Part shown: positions 1 through 8,378 of the stretch, piece after piece
How the letters are laid out: each line of letters begins with the position of its first letter
Numbering within the stretch: position 1 is the first letter of the stretch
From: Mesorhizobium muleiense
Lineage (GTDB): Bacteria > Pseudomonadota > Alphaproteobacteria > Rhizobiales > Rhizobiaceae
Length of the DNA: 64,000 nt
NCBI RefSeq assembly: GCF_900099905.1
Contig: NZ_FNEE01000014.1
Coordinates: 1-64,000 of the forward strand
Reading direction: 5' to 3'
The notes under the pieces: generated by a model
Seen by the model: the letters and a program-made list of their open reading frames with translations, nothing else
Databases searched by the model: none
Told to the model about the DNA's origin: nothing
Position numbers and translations under genes: made by a program

Positions 1-2
1 GT

Positions 3-284
3 CCGCACGACGCGCTTGGCGGCGCTGTGCCGCTCGACCGCTACCGCGTCTCGCAGCGCCAGCATCGCGAAACCGTCGAGCCGTTCGACTATGCCAAGGA
101 CGATCTCATCCGCCGCGTTCAGCAGCATGGCTTCGTCTCCATTCTCGGCCACAACGTGCGCCTGTGCAGGGCCTTCGCCGGAAAGTCCGTCGCCTTTCGC
201 CCAACCGCTGCCGACGGCGTCTTCGACGCCTGGTTCAGACATCAGAAAATAGAAACCATCGACCTCAATGCCATTGATCGATAG
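3..284 (+). CDS. IS481-type transposase, C-terminal end only (cut by window edge)
   Basis: The frame is open from the window edge and reads PHDALGGAVPLDRYRVS at its start, which matches the end of the DDE integrase core of IS481-family transposases. It is followed by the short C-terminal tail typical of that family (LGHNVRLCRAFAGKSVAFRP, then a DGVFDAWF segment). About 93 residues are visible; the catalytic residues lie upstream of the window, so activity cannot be judged. Just downstream are the repeated tgttcgcgatgtct motifs expected at an element end. The family call rests on C-terminal resemblance only. Confidence 0.7.
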   Translation, partial: PHDALGGAVPLDRYRVSQRQHRETVEPFDYAKDDLIRRVQQHGFVSILGHNVRLCRAFAGKSVAFRPTAADGVFDAWFRHQKIETIDLNAIDR

Positions 285-293
285 GATGGCAAA

Positions 294-331
294 CTGTTCG
301 CGATGTCTTCGCACACCTGTTCGCGATGTCT
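294..331. repeat. Paired 15-bp direct repeats, probable insertion-sequence end
   Basis: The sequence ctgttcgcgatgtct occurs at 294-308 and again at 317-331, a 23-base period, about 10 bases after the transposase stop. Repeated motifs at the tip of an element are consistent with transposase binding sites. The exact outer end and any target duplication cannot be fixed because the left end is outside the window. From here to 532 I see no gene. Confidence 0.5.
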
Positions 332-532
332 CCGGTCCAAACACGGGAGAGTCCGAAGGGGAAGCGGTGACCCAAACCGGTCCTTGCTGGGCCGATTTGG
401 CGGCTCGTAACCGGACGTTGCCCGGAACCAGCGACTTTGCACCGTTCCTGCCGTTCCAATTGAAATCAGCTACGGCGCTAGGTGACCCGACTCCAGTCGT
501 TCCCAAAGCCGTCGGCTTCTTCAAGCCGCCGA

Positions 533-2497
533 TTAGCGGCATGGAAGTGGCATGTTACTCAGCCCGCTTGGGCGCGGGTGAACGTCCATAGGGGGCGATG
601 CTGACGTCGCGACTTTGCCAAGCTGGAAGACCTCCGTCGCCTCGCCGCGGCCGCGCAGCCGGTGCTTGCCCGCCGGGATCCTTTCGAACCTTTCGTCGAG
701 CCGCGACGCGGTCTCGCCGGAAATGGCGATTGCGGCGGTGGCGCCCGGTTCGAGCTGCTTGCCGAGGTCCTGCAGCCGCTGGCTGACGTTCACGGTGTCG
801 CCGACGATCGTATAGTTGACGCGGTCGGATGCGCCGATATTGCCGACGATGACGGAGCCCGTGTGGATGCCGATGCGGACATGAAGCGGAGGCCGGCCTT
901 CGCCAGCCGCTTCCAGATTGTCCTTGTCCAACTCCTCGCGGATGGCCGCGGCTGCGCGGACGGCCGCGGCGGCATGGCCCTTCAGACGATCCGGCGCGCC
1001 GAAGAACGCCAGCATGCCGTCGCCCAGGAACTTGTCGACAGTACCGCCATGTGCATCGACCGCGCCGCACAGGATCGCGAAGTGGTGGTTCAGCAACCTG
1101 GCCGCGGCGGCGGCGTCCATCTGCTCCGACAGCGTGGTGAAGCCGGCGATGTCGGTGAACATGACGGTGACGACCGCTTCGCGCGGTTCGGCGATGCCGA
1201 TCTCTCCGGTGCGCACCAGCTTGGCCACCAGCGAGCGCGGAATATAGGTCGAGAATGCACGCAGACCGATCAGCATGGCATTGAAGGCCGAAGCCTGGTT
1301 GTCCAACTCCAGCACCCTGCTGCGCGGCAGGGGGGTCACGCCGTCGAGATCGAAATCGGCGACGCGCGTGGCCTGGCCGGCAATCGCCTGGATCGGGCGC
1401 GACAGGCGCTTGCCGAGAAGAATCGCGACGATGACCGCCACCGCCATCGCGCCAAGTCCAAGCATGGCCGATCCCATGACGCGCTCGATTTCGTCACCGA
1501 TCTGACTGGTCTTGAAATATGCGCCGAGCGTCCAGGGCCGGTCACCATAGCCGGTGATCTCACGGGTAATAGCGACGTAAGTGTTCTCTCCATCCCATGA
1601 CGTCGAACCGTCCTTGTCGTCAACCTGGATTTCGGCAACCTCGATATCGCGGGTACGCTGCGTGCTGAACTCCGCTTCCGGTTTGCGCGCCTCATATCCG
1701 GCGAGAACCGGATCGCCGAAATTGGCGAGCGGCGTCAGCGGCAGGATGCCGTTCTTCAGCGCATCCGGGGAAGCCAGCCGCTGGTCCGCCAGGATGGATC
1801 CGTCGCCATCCAGAATGAAGGCATGCGTGCCGAAGCGCGACGACAGTTCCTGCGTGATTTTGGACAAGTTCTGCAGTTCCACCGCGGCGATCACCCAGGC
1901 CTTCGTGGCGCCATCACGTGACAGCGGCGCCGAGACGTTGGCGAACAAGCCATACTCGTTGGCCACGAAGGCGCCCCAACGGCGTCCGTCGACCTGTTGG
2001 CGCTGTTCAAGAACGGCGCGCACTTGCGGCGATTTCTCGGTTTCGGCGGGGAGTTTCCGGATCGTTCCGGCAGGATATTTGGCGTCGTTGTCCCCGGTCA
2101 CCGCCGCCCCCCTGCAAATCAGGTCGGGTGTGCAGATCAACATTGCGTTCACCCCCGGCGCTGCCGCCAGCGCACTGGCAAGTGCCGCCGACATCGCCTC
2201 GTCGTCGATCTGGAACTCGCCCTGCTTGTAGATCTGCGCGACGCCGTCCACGGCGCTCTCGGCGCGCCCCATCTCGGCGCGCAGCAAATCCTCCATCGCA
2301 TCGATCAGGAGCGTCGACTGGGCGCCGAGCAGGTCGAAAGTGTTGCGAAGGTTGGCGCCGACCGACAATGCGAGCACGCCGCCGACCGACAGGAACACGA
2401 GGCTGCCGAAACTCATCGCCATGATGACTGCAATGGGTATGCGACGCCGCTTCTTTTCGGGGCGGACCAGACGCACTGGTTGTGCGGACGTGCTCAT
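533..2497 (-). CDS. Membrane-anchored class III adenylate/guanylate cyclase with sensor domain and HAMP
   Basis: About 654 residues. A cytoplasmic basic N-terminus is followed by a membrane helix (about 22-48), an extracytoplasmic Cache-like sensor region (about 50-325), a second helix (about 330-355), a HAMP-like linker and a class III cyclase domain (about 435-620). The cyclase domain shows the metal-binding FTDIAGFT motif at about 446-453, then FLGDGMLAFFG and VGDTVNVSQR. It would make a cyclic nucleotide, most likely cAMP, from ATP at the inner membrane in response to a periplasmic signal. The start is uncertain: ATG at 2497 gives MSTSAQ; a GTG at 2521 would add eight residues. Neither has a strong ribosome site. 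It stands alone, and its 5' end touches an oxidoreductase remnant on the same strand. Confidence 0.85.
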   Translation of the reverse strand: MSTSAQPVRLVRPEKKRRRIPIAVIMAMSFGSLVFLSVGGVLALSVGANLRNTFDLLGAQSTLLIDAMEDLLRAEMGRAESAVDGVAQIYKQGEFQIDDEAMSAALASALAAAPGVNAMLICTPDLICRGAAVTGDNDAKYPAGTIRKLPAETEKSPQVRAVLEQRQQVDGRRWGAFVANEYGLFANVSAPLSRDGATKAWVIAAVELQNLSKITQELSSRFGTHAFILDGDGSILADQRLASPDALKNGILPLTPLANFGDPVLAGYEARKPEAEFSTQRTRDIEVAEIQVDDKDGSTSWDGENTYVAITREITGYGDRPWTLGAYFKTSQIGDEIERVMGSAMLGLGAMAVAVIVAILLGKRLSRPIQAIAGQATRVADFDLDGVTPLPRSRVLELDNQASAFNAMLIGLRAFSTYIPRSLVAKLVRTGEIGIAEPREAVVTVMFTDIAGFTTLSEQMDAAAAARLLNHHFAILCGAVDAHGGTVDKFLGDGMLAFFGAPDRLKGHAAAAVRAAAAIREELDKDNLEAAGEGRPPLHVRIGIHTGSVIVGNIGASDRVNYTIVGDTVNVSQRLQDLGKQLEPGATAAIAISGETASRLDERFERIPAGKHRLRGRGEATEVFQLGKVATSASPPMDVHPRPSGLSNMPLPCR

Positions 2498-2507
2498 GCA
2501 GCCAATG

Positions 2508-2621
2508 TCATAATGCGCCACCGCATTGCAAGCCCGGTGACGGCTTTAAGGAGAGGACGCGCCGAAGCATTCGCACCAATGTGGCGCCGATGTTTCCAGC
2601 GCCGATGATTCCGATCCTCAT
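2508..2621 (-). pseudogene. Truncated 5' stub of an NAD(P)-binding oxidoreductase
   Basis: A good ribosome site (gaaaggaacacccct then ATG at 2621) opens a 37-codon frame beginning MRIGIIGAGNIGATLVRML. This is the first strand, glycine-rich loop (GxGxxG) and first helix of a Rossmann dinucleotide-binding domain, closest in flavour to NADPH-dependent F420 reductase-like oxidoreductases. After about residue 19 the family resemblance is lost and the frame ends at TGA 2508-2510, next to the cyclase start. The rest of the enzyme is missing, so this is a remnant of a deletion or rearrangement. Whether a short peptide is still made is unknown. Confidence 0.6.
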
Positions 2622-2686
2622 AGGGGTGTTCCTTTCGTAAATATGGAAGAGCGCCCGCCTCAGTCGCGGACGCGGGCGCCTCGAAG

Positions 2687-2965
2687 ATGCGCCCCTTTCT
2701 CGCGCAGTGTCGAGAGTGTCAACTCCCGGAAAGGCGCATGCACCACATGATCGTCGCCGCCATGCAGGAGAACCGGGCGATCATCAAGGCGCATATCGAG
2801 CGAGTGGTGACGATCTTTGAGCCGATCATTCGCGAGAGGACCGAGGCGGGCGAACTCAAGGTCGAGGACCGGCAGAAGCGGCCCGTGCGGTCAACACCGC
2901 GTTCACGCCGTTCTTCCACCCGATTCTGATCGAGCACTGCGTTCAACACGGCGAAGACACCGACG
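2687..2965 (+). pseudogene. TetR-family regulator remnant (C-terminal half, frameshifted)
   Basis: One frame reads RMHHMIVAAMQENRAIIKAH and ERVVTIFEPIIRERTEAGEL, which resembles the ligand-binding half of TetR/AcrR regulators. At about 2875-2884 the homologous reading shifts to another frame, which continues AVNTAFTPFFHPILIEHC. The N-terminal helix-turn-helix is absent upstream. The gene therefore lacks its DNA-binding domain and carries a frameshift. It is oriented away from the oxidoreductase stub at 2508-2621, the usual layout of a TetR repressor and its target, so both may be relics of one former pair. Confidence 0.6.
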
Positions 2966-3009
2966 CGGCAGGTACCAACCGTCAGGTTTCACCACCAGGT
3001 ACCTTCAAA

Positions 3010-3045
3010 CGAAAGATCGGAGGGCAACACGCCTCCGATCTTTCG
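3010..3045 (-). terminator. Intrinsic terminator after the ABC binding-protein gene
   Basis: A perfect 14-bp inverted repeat (cgaaagatcggagg at 3010-3023 with its complement at 3032-3045) encloses an 8-base loop. It lies 20 bases beyond the stop of the binding-protein gene, which is transcribed leftward. On that strand only a short T tract follows, so termination strength is uncertain. Confidence 0.6.
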
Positions 3046-3065
3046 GTGACAGGACAACCGCCGGC

Positions 3066-4652
3066 CTATTCGCTTTTCCAGACACCCCATACATGGGGGT
3101 TTGCCGCGGGCCATACCGAATAGCCCTTTACTTTCGGCGACACGGCATCGAGGGACGGCTCGTAATAAAGGCCAAGGATCGGCACATCCTTTGCCATCAG
3201 TGCATGGAGCTGCTTGAACAGCGCCTTGCGTTGCCCGGCGTCGGTCGTGGCCATCGACTTCGTGTAGAGATCGACGGCCTCCTTGCTGTCCCACTGCGCC
3301 GTCGGGTCGGTCGCCTTGTCGCCAAGGATGACGCCATACATCAGCGACGGATCGAGACGAGCCGAATAGCCAAAGGACTGGATCTGGAATTTGCCGACAA
3401 GGTAGTTGTCGAGCTGTGCCGCCCAATCCAGCACTTCGAGCTGGGCGTTGAAGCCCGCGGCCGTCAGCATCGCCTGCAGCAGCACGGCGTTCTCGTACAT
3501 GCCCTGGTAGCGGGTGTTGGTCTGGATCTTGATCGGCTCGCCCTTGTAACCGGCTTCGTCCAGCAGGGCTTTGGCCTTGGCCGGGTCGTATTCCGGCCAT
3601 TTGAGGAAGTCGTCGTCGAAGAACGAGCTCGCCTGGGCGACGGCCGAGGGACCTCCCGTGGCGGCACCGCTGGTGCTGGCGGCGGCGATCTGGTTGATGT
3701 CGGCGGCATGCGCCAGCGCCTCGCGTATTTTGACGTTCGACAGCAGCGGGTCCTTGGTCTGCAGCAGGATCACCGTCCACGACAGGCCTTGCGTCGACAG
3801 CACCGTCATGCCGCGCGACTTGGCTTCCTCGGCACGCGATGATTCAAGATCGGGCAGGACATCGAGCTCGCCGGCAAACAGCGCGGTTTCCGCAGCCGCC
3901 GTGTCGGGGACGACCATGAAGCGCACCTCGTCGACATAGGCCTCACGGCTGCCGGCAAAGCCGCTCGGCGCCTCCTTCACCGGCTTGTAGTCGGCAAAGC
4001 GCTCGAGCACCAAATACTGGCCCTTGACCCACTCCTTCAGCGTGAACGGGCCGCTGCCGATGGCGGAATCGGCGAGCCACTTGCCGTCGGCGCCGACATT
4101 CTTCGGGCTGGCGACCCAGCCATTGCATTGGACACTGGCGAGTTGCGCCAGAAAGAGCGCATTCGGCGCCTTGAGCGTGAAGACCACGGTGCGTGGATCA
4201 GGCGTCGCCACTTGCTCGACCTTGAGGCCCTGGCTGCCGTCGAAGAAGGGAATGCAGAACCACTGATTGGCCGGGTCCATGCGGCGGTCCCAGTTCCATT
4301 TGACGTCGGACGAGGTCACGGCGTCGCCATTGTGGAAAACCGCGCCGTCGCGCAACGTGAAAGCATAGGTCTTGCCATCGTCCGATACTGTCCAGGATTC
4401 GGCCAATGCCGGGCCCACCGTGAGATCGGCGCGATAAGCCACCAGCGTCTCAAAGATATGGTGCAGCACAGTGTCGGTGTTTGCGTCGCGATTGAGACCG
4501 TCGGTGGCGCGGATGTCTGCGTTGATGCGGACCGTGAGCGTGCCGCCGGTTTTCGGCTGCTCCTGCGCCATCGCCGGCAGTGCACAAATCATCACCGCGA
4601 TTGTCGCCAGCACCTGAAACAATCGTCTTCCCATCATCAATCCTGTTCCCAT
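3066..4652 (-). CDS. ABC transporter substrate-binding protein, peptide/opine (family 5) type
   Basis: 528 residues, a normal length for solute-binding protein family 5 (DppA/OppA type). It starts with a signal peptide (basic MGRR, hydrophobic stretch, cleavage near AMA-QEQ at about 29-30), followed by the family opening KTGGTLTVRINADI and the segments LAESWTVSDDGKTYAFTLRD and GSGPFTLKEW. It would capture a peptide, opine or similar compound in the periplasm. No permease or ATPase gene is next to it, so its transporter partner must be encoded elsewhere. The start at 4652 has ctggag eight bases upstream. It follows the hydrolase gene by 28 bases on the same strand, so the two are probably cotranscribed. 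The ligand cannot be read from sequence. Confidence 0.88.
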   Translation of the reverse strand: MGTGLMMGRRLFQVLATIAVMICALPAMAQEQPKTGGTLTVRINADIRATDGLNRDANTDTVLHHIFETLVAYRADLTVGPALAESWTVSDDGKTYAFTLRDGAVFHNGDAVTSSDVKWNWDRRMDPANQWFCIPFFDGSQGLKVEQVATPDPRTVVFTLKAPNALFLAQLASVQCNGWVASPKNVGADGKWLADSAIGSGPFTLKEWVKGQYLVLERFADYKPVKEAPSGFAGSREAYVDEVRFMVVPDTAAAETALFAGELDVLPDLESSRAEEAKSRGMTVLSTQGLSWTVILLQTKDPLLSNVKIREALAHAADINQIAAASTSGAATGGPSAVAQASSFFDDDFLKWPEYDPAKAKALLDEAGYKGEPIKIQTNTRYQGMYENAVLLQAMLTAAGFNAQLEVLDWAAQLDNYLVGKFQIQSFGYSARLDPSLMYGVILGDKATDPTAQWDSKEAVDLYTKSMATTDAGQRKALFKQLHALMAKDVPILGLYYEPSLDAVSPKVKGYSVWPAANPHVWGVWKSE

Positions 4653-4680
4653 TTTTTATCTCCAGTTTGACCGCAGTTTT

Positions 4681-5526
4681 TCAGGCGGGCGCCGCATTCA
4701 ATGTCCGCGCAAAGAACTCCTTGACCTTGGCGATGAGCGCGCCGTCGTTGTGAGCGATGCCAGGCACGACATCCAACTGCACCTCGACGCCATGTCTCTC
4801 CAGGCTGCCCTTCAACGATCTGATCCGGTCGTTGCGGGTCGCGCCGGCGAGATCGGCGCCGGGCATCCACCAGTCATCCTCCGGTTTGATGGTGATCTCC
4901 CAGGTTTGGAGATCGTCACCACCGATCACCATCTGCACGGCGACCTTGCGCATGGCGTCGAGGTCGATGGCCTTGCCGAACACTTTCTCGAAGTCGCGCA
5001 CCCCGACCCAGAAATCGTGATCGAAGTCGAGCAGGGTCACGACGCCCGGCGCACCGATCGATGCCGCCAGCAGACGTTTGGGATGGAGGAACAGGAAACG
5101 ATGGGTGAAATGGCCGCCGCCGGAGAAGCCGTACATCAGCACGCGGTCGCCGCGGATGCGATAGCGCTCGCGCATCTCCTCGACCATGTCGAGCAGCACG
5201 GCATCGTAATGCAGGTCGCCCTGACGCAGCATCTTGTAAGAGGAAAGATCGCCCGGAAAACAGATATTCGCCGGGAACAGCGGGGCGAGCACGATCACGC
5301 CGTTCTGTTCGGCGAAGTCGGCGAAGGCGTCCCGGTAGGCGAGCATGCCTCGCTCGGTGCCATGCACGATCACCGCCAGCGGATAGGTCTTGTCGCTGTC
5401 CTCGTCATAGTCGTCGGGGACATAGGCGCAATAGGGGAAGCGCTGGTCGAAGCGGGAGGCGTACACCGTCGTGTGCCCGAAATCGTAATAGGACAGGCGC
5501 TTGCCATGTCCGCTGACGTTGCGCAT
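4681..5526 (-). CDS. Alpha/beta hydrolase, esterase-D/PHB-depolymerase-like
   Basis: 281 residues with no signal peptide, so cytoplasmic. The nucleophile elbow GFSGGG places the likely catalytic serine at residue 135; a plausible histidine lies in the segment PGIAHNDG near residue 262, and VIVHGTERG near 53-61 fits an oxyanion loop. The substrate is unknown; an ester or short acyl compound is likely. It is the first gene of a leftward two-gene unit with a periplasmic peptide/opine-type binding protein, which suggests the hydrolase may process the imported ligand; that link is inference. The ATG at 5526 has agggaa eight bases upstream. The AT-rich upstream region to 5763 contains gtcagg (5609) and cctgac (5632) half sites that might form an operator. 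Confidence 0.75.
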   Translation of the reverse strand: MRNVSGHGKRLSYYDFGHTTVYASRFDQRFPYCAYVPDDYDEDSDKTYPLAVIVHGTERGMLAYRDAFADFAEQNGVIVLAPLFPANICFPGDLSSYKMLRQGDLHYDAVLLDMVEEMRERYRIRGDRVLMYGFSGGGHFTHRFLFLHPKRLLAASIGAPGVVTLLDFDHDFWVGVRDFEKVFGKAIDLDAMRKVAVQMVIGGDDLQTWEITIKPEDDWWMPGADLAGATRNDRIRSLKGSLERHGVEVQLDVVPGIAHNDGALIAKVKEFFARTLNAAPA

Positions 5527-5763
5527 CGAATTTTCCCTGATCTCAATTTCATTGTTTCATCATTTTGTGTGACTGAAAAGCATTTGTTTATCCACATCGT
5601 CAGGAAAGTACGTATTTTACATCGCGTAACGCCTGACATCATCGGGCAAGCATGTGCTGCTATCCGGGCCGTCGCGCGTCAAGTCCAGCCGAGCGGCCGA
5701 CAAACGACATCGTGAAGTTGTGCAGGTTGACTCGGTTGTCTGCTCGCCTAACTTCGGGGCCAC

Positions 5764-6264
5764 ATGATATTTTCCCGCATCCGCAAGCTTGTCCCTCTTG
5801 CTCTCCTGGCCGGCAGTTCGATCGTGTCCTCCTGCGTCGCCCCTGACGACACATCGAACCTCCCGAAGGAAGACGCCACAACGGCGGCAGCCCGCAAAGA
5901 GATGGTCGGTCTCAGCGAGGCGGACGTTCGAATGTGCGCCGGCTTCCCGACTGCCACCGCTGATGCGGAGAGAGGCCAGATTTGGACCTATCAGCGTACT
6001 GTTCAACGCGGCAATCTCAACGTGGTGATCCCAACTTTGGCCGTGGGTGCGATCCCGACGGTTGGAGGATCGCTCAATGTCGATCCCGGCGGCTATTGCA
6101 ACACGCAAATCCGAATGGTCGACGGCCGTGTTGCCGAGGTTGCCTACGCCGGCGACAACAACACGCCGAACCATCGCGATGCGCTCTGCGTCAGCACGGT
6201 AGACGGCTGCGTGGCCTATGCCCGCCAGCGCCATCAAGTCAGGACAAGAGCCAGCCCCAGGTAA
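5764..6264 (+). CDS. Small lipoprotein, function unknown
   Basis: 166 residues. A basic start, hydrophobic stretch and lipobox-like VSSC (cysteine at about 25) suggest a lipid-anchored envelope protein. The mature part contains MVGLSEADVRMCAGFPT, which recalls the opening of BamE/SmpA-type domains, but the rest does not match that family convincingly. Several cysteines lie in the second half (GGYCN, DALCV, DGCVAY). The C-terminal ending is basic and low in structure. It has no obvious operon partner; the next gene begins about 215 bases on. I do not recognise a specific function. Confidence 0.6.
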   Translation: MIFSRIRKLVPLALLAGSSIVSSCVAPDDTSNLPKEDATTAAARKEMVGLSEADVRMCAGFPTATADAERGQIWTYQRTVQRGNLNVVIPTLAVGAIPTVGGSLNVDPGGYCNTQIRMVDGRVAEVAYAGDNNTPNHRDALCVSTVDGCVAYARQRHQVRTRASPR

Positions 6265-6478
6265 CCGGCCAGCTAATCGGGTTCCAGGTAATCGGGCTGG
6301 CTGGCGCAACCCAGGCCCTGCAGAATTCGTTCCTGTTTCAGGCAGACGTTCCATATCCGAACCGTCGCCAGGGACCGACCGCCGGCTCCCTGCCGATCGG
6401 CCTTGCGAAAAGCCGGTCGGCCGGAACCATTCTTGGGATCGGGAGTACAAGAGGTCGAAGGGACAGGGATGGCAGACG

Positions 6479-7396
6479 ATGATCATCACCCGCAGGACAT
6501 TCGTGAAGACTGCCGCCGCTTCCGGCGCGGCTCTGGTGTTGCCGGCAGCCGCGCCCGGCGCGCCGCCCGCGCCGGCGATGCGCGCCGTGCCCTCCTCGGG
6601 AGAAATGCTTCCCGCTGTCGGCCTTGGCACCTGGATCACCTTCAATGTCGGCGACGATCCGGTGCTGCGCGACGAGTGCGCCGAGGTGATGGCGGCCTTC
6701 TTCGCGGCAGGCGGCCGCATGATCGATTCCTCGCCGATGTACGGCTCCTCGCAGCCCGTGATCGGCTATGGCCTCGAAAAGCTCGGCCGGCCCGAAGCGC
6801 TGTTTTCCGCCGAGAAGGTCTGGACCTCATCCGCCGCCGACGGGCCCGCGCAGATCGAGCAGTCGCGCCGCTTCTGGGGTGTGCCGCGCTTCGACCTCGT
6901 GCAGGTCCACAACCTCGTCGCCTGGGAGACGCATCTCGAAACCCTGTTCGCCATGAAGGCGGACGGGCGGATCCGCTATGTCGGCATCACGACGTCCGAA
7001 GGACGGCGGCACGATTTGTTCGAACAAATCATGCGCGCGCATCCGCTCGACTTCGTGCAGTTCACCTATAACGTCGTCGACCGAGAAGCGGAGGAACGGC
7101 TGCTGCCGCTGGCGGCCGAGCGCGGCATGGCTGTCATCGTCAACCGGCCGTTTCGGCAAGGCGCGCTGACGCGCCAGCTCCAGGGCGAGACGCTGCCGGA
7201 CTGGGCGGCCGGGATCGGTGCCGCGACCTGGGCGCAGTTCATACTGAAATTCATCGTTTCGCATCCCGCCGTCACCGTCGCCCTCCCCGCCACCACCCGC
7301 GTCGACCACGTGCGCGAGAACCTGTTGGCGGCGACCGGTCCCCTCCCCGACGCGGCCATGCGCGAGCGGATGGCGGCCTACGTCCGGGACCTCTAG
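6479..7396 (+). CDS. Tat-exported aldo/keto reductase
   Basis: 305 residues. The N-terminus carries a twin-arginine signal (RRTFVKTAA followed by an Ala/Gly/Leu hydrophobic stretch), so the enzyme is probably exported folded to the periplasm. The (beta/alpha)8 aldo/keto reductase body follows. The family tetrad is visible: Asp and Tyr in MIDSSPMYGSS, Lys in FSAEKVWTS and His in VQVHNL. It would reduce a carbonyl or oxidise an alcohol with a nicotinamide cofactor; a periplasmic location is unusual for an NADPH enzyme and is seen in a Tat-dependent subgroup of this family. The ATG at 6479 is the first codon giving the Tat motif; a longer frame upstream lacks family character. A strong hairpin terminator follows. 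Confidence 0.82.
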   Translation: MIITRRTFVKTAAASGAALVLPAAAPGAPPAPAMRAVPSSGEMLPAVGLGTWITFNVGDDPVLRDECAEVMAAFFAAGGRMIDSSPMYGSSQPVIGYGLEKLGRPEALFSAEKVWTSSAADGPAQIEQSRRFWGVPRFDLVQVHNLVAWETHLETLFAMKADGRIRYVGITTSEGRRHDLFEQIMRAHPLDFVQFTYNVVDREAEERLLPLAAERGMAVIVNRPFRQGALTRQLQGETLPDWAAGIGAATWAQFILKFIVSHPAVTVALPATTRVDHVRENLLAATGPLPDAAMRERMAAYVRDL

Positions 7397-7432
7397 GCAG
7401 GCATTCGTCGGCTGGCCCACGAATGCCTGCCT
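7395..7432 (+). terminator. Intrinsic terminator after the aldo/keto reductase gene
   Basis: A perfect 14-bp inverted repeat (aggcaggcattcgt at 7395-7408 with its complement at 7419-7432) starts inside the TAG stop codon and is followed by a T-rich stretch (ttctgttgtttt). It separates the reductase from the DUF6064 gene. Confidence 0.65.
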
Positions 7433-7484
7433 GGATTCTGTTGTTTTGTCGCAGGTTCTTGTCGCAAAACCGTGGGAGGCTTTT

Positions 7485-8162
7485 GTGGAACCTGCTTGGA
7501 TGTCGGAATGGTGGACCTACCGGCTGGAGGATTTCCTGCTCTTCTCGCCGCGCGTCTATTGGCGCATGTTCGAGTTGGCCAATGCCGCGTTCTGGCCGCT
7601 GCATCTCCTGACGCTCGCCGCCGGCCTCGCCATTGTCCTGCTCGTGCTTAGGCAGCCGCGTCGCCATGGTCTGTGGATTGCGCTCGTCCTCGCCGCGCTC
7701 TTTGCCTTCGTCGGCTGGTCCTTGCTGTGGAGCCGCTATGCCGCGATCAACTGGGCGATCGCCTATGTCGCGCCGGCCTTCGGCCTGCAGGCGCTGCTGC
7801 TGGTGATCGGCGGTGCGCGCGGCGGCCTCGCCTTTGACCGGCGGGACATCGCAGGGCGGCTCGGGCTGCTGATCGCGGTCGCTGGCCTCGTCGTTTATCC
7901 CCTGCTGCCGCCGCTCTTCGGGCGGCCATCGGCGAGTGCCGAGGTCTTCGGCATCGCGCCGGACCCGACGGCGATCGCAGCGCTCGGCGTGCTGCTTGCC
8001 GGGAGCGGCGGGCTTGTGCCGCTGCTGTTGGCGATCCCGCTGCTGTGGCTGCTGCTCAGCGGCCTGACGCTGCATGCCATGGGCGATCCGCAAGCCTGGC
8101 TGCCGCTTCTTGCAGCGGCCACCATTCTCGCTGCATTGACCCTGCGCCGCATCGCTCGGTGA
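7485..8162 (+). CDS. DUF6064-type integral membrane protein
   Basis: 225 residues from the chosen GTG, mostly hydrophobic with about six or seven membrane helices. The conserved opening EWWTYRLEDFLLFSPRVYWR followed by a helix is the signature of the DUF6064 family, whose function is not known. The GTG at 7485 is preferred because gggagg sits five bases upstream; an ATG at 7500 is also possible and a TTG at 7446 would add 13 residues. It stands alone between the terminator at 7432 and the methyltransferase gene. I see no clear promoter. Confidence 0.75.
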   Translation: MEPAWMSEWWTYRLEDFLLFSPRVYWRMFELANAAFWPLHLLTLAAGLAIVLLVLRQPRRHGLWIALVLAALFAFVGWSLLWSRYAAINWAIAYVAPAFGLQALLLVIGGARGGLAFDRRDIAGRLGLLIAVAGLVVYPLLPPLFGRPSASAEVFGIAPDPTAIAALGVLLAGSGGLVPLLLAIPLLWLLLSGLTLHAMGDPQAWLPLLAAATILAALTLRRIAR

Positions 8163-8378
8163 TGCCAGCACGATCGAGAAAGTCAGCCGGCTCCAGCCAG
8201 ATAGTACAAGTTTCAGATGTAACCGAATTTTCTCCTTCTGAAATCGTAGCGTAACGCCGCACCGCCAGATTCGCACTTCAGCAGACCGCAGCCACAGCTC
8301 GCCGCGTGGATGTTCACAGCCAGCTGGTTGCGCCAGCCGGTAGCGGTCGTGACTTGCTCTGAAAAAGAGGAGGTGATC

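Noticed and set aside
5617..6720. Open frame of 367 codons on the minus strand across the lipoprotein and reductase genes
   Set aside because: Arg/Ala/Gly-rich shadow without recognisable domains that spans two well-supported plus-strand genes and their intergenic region.
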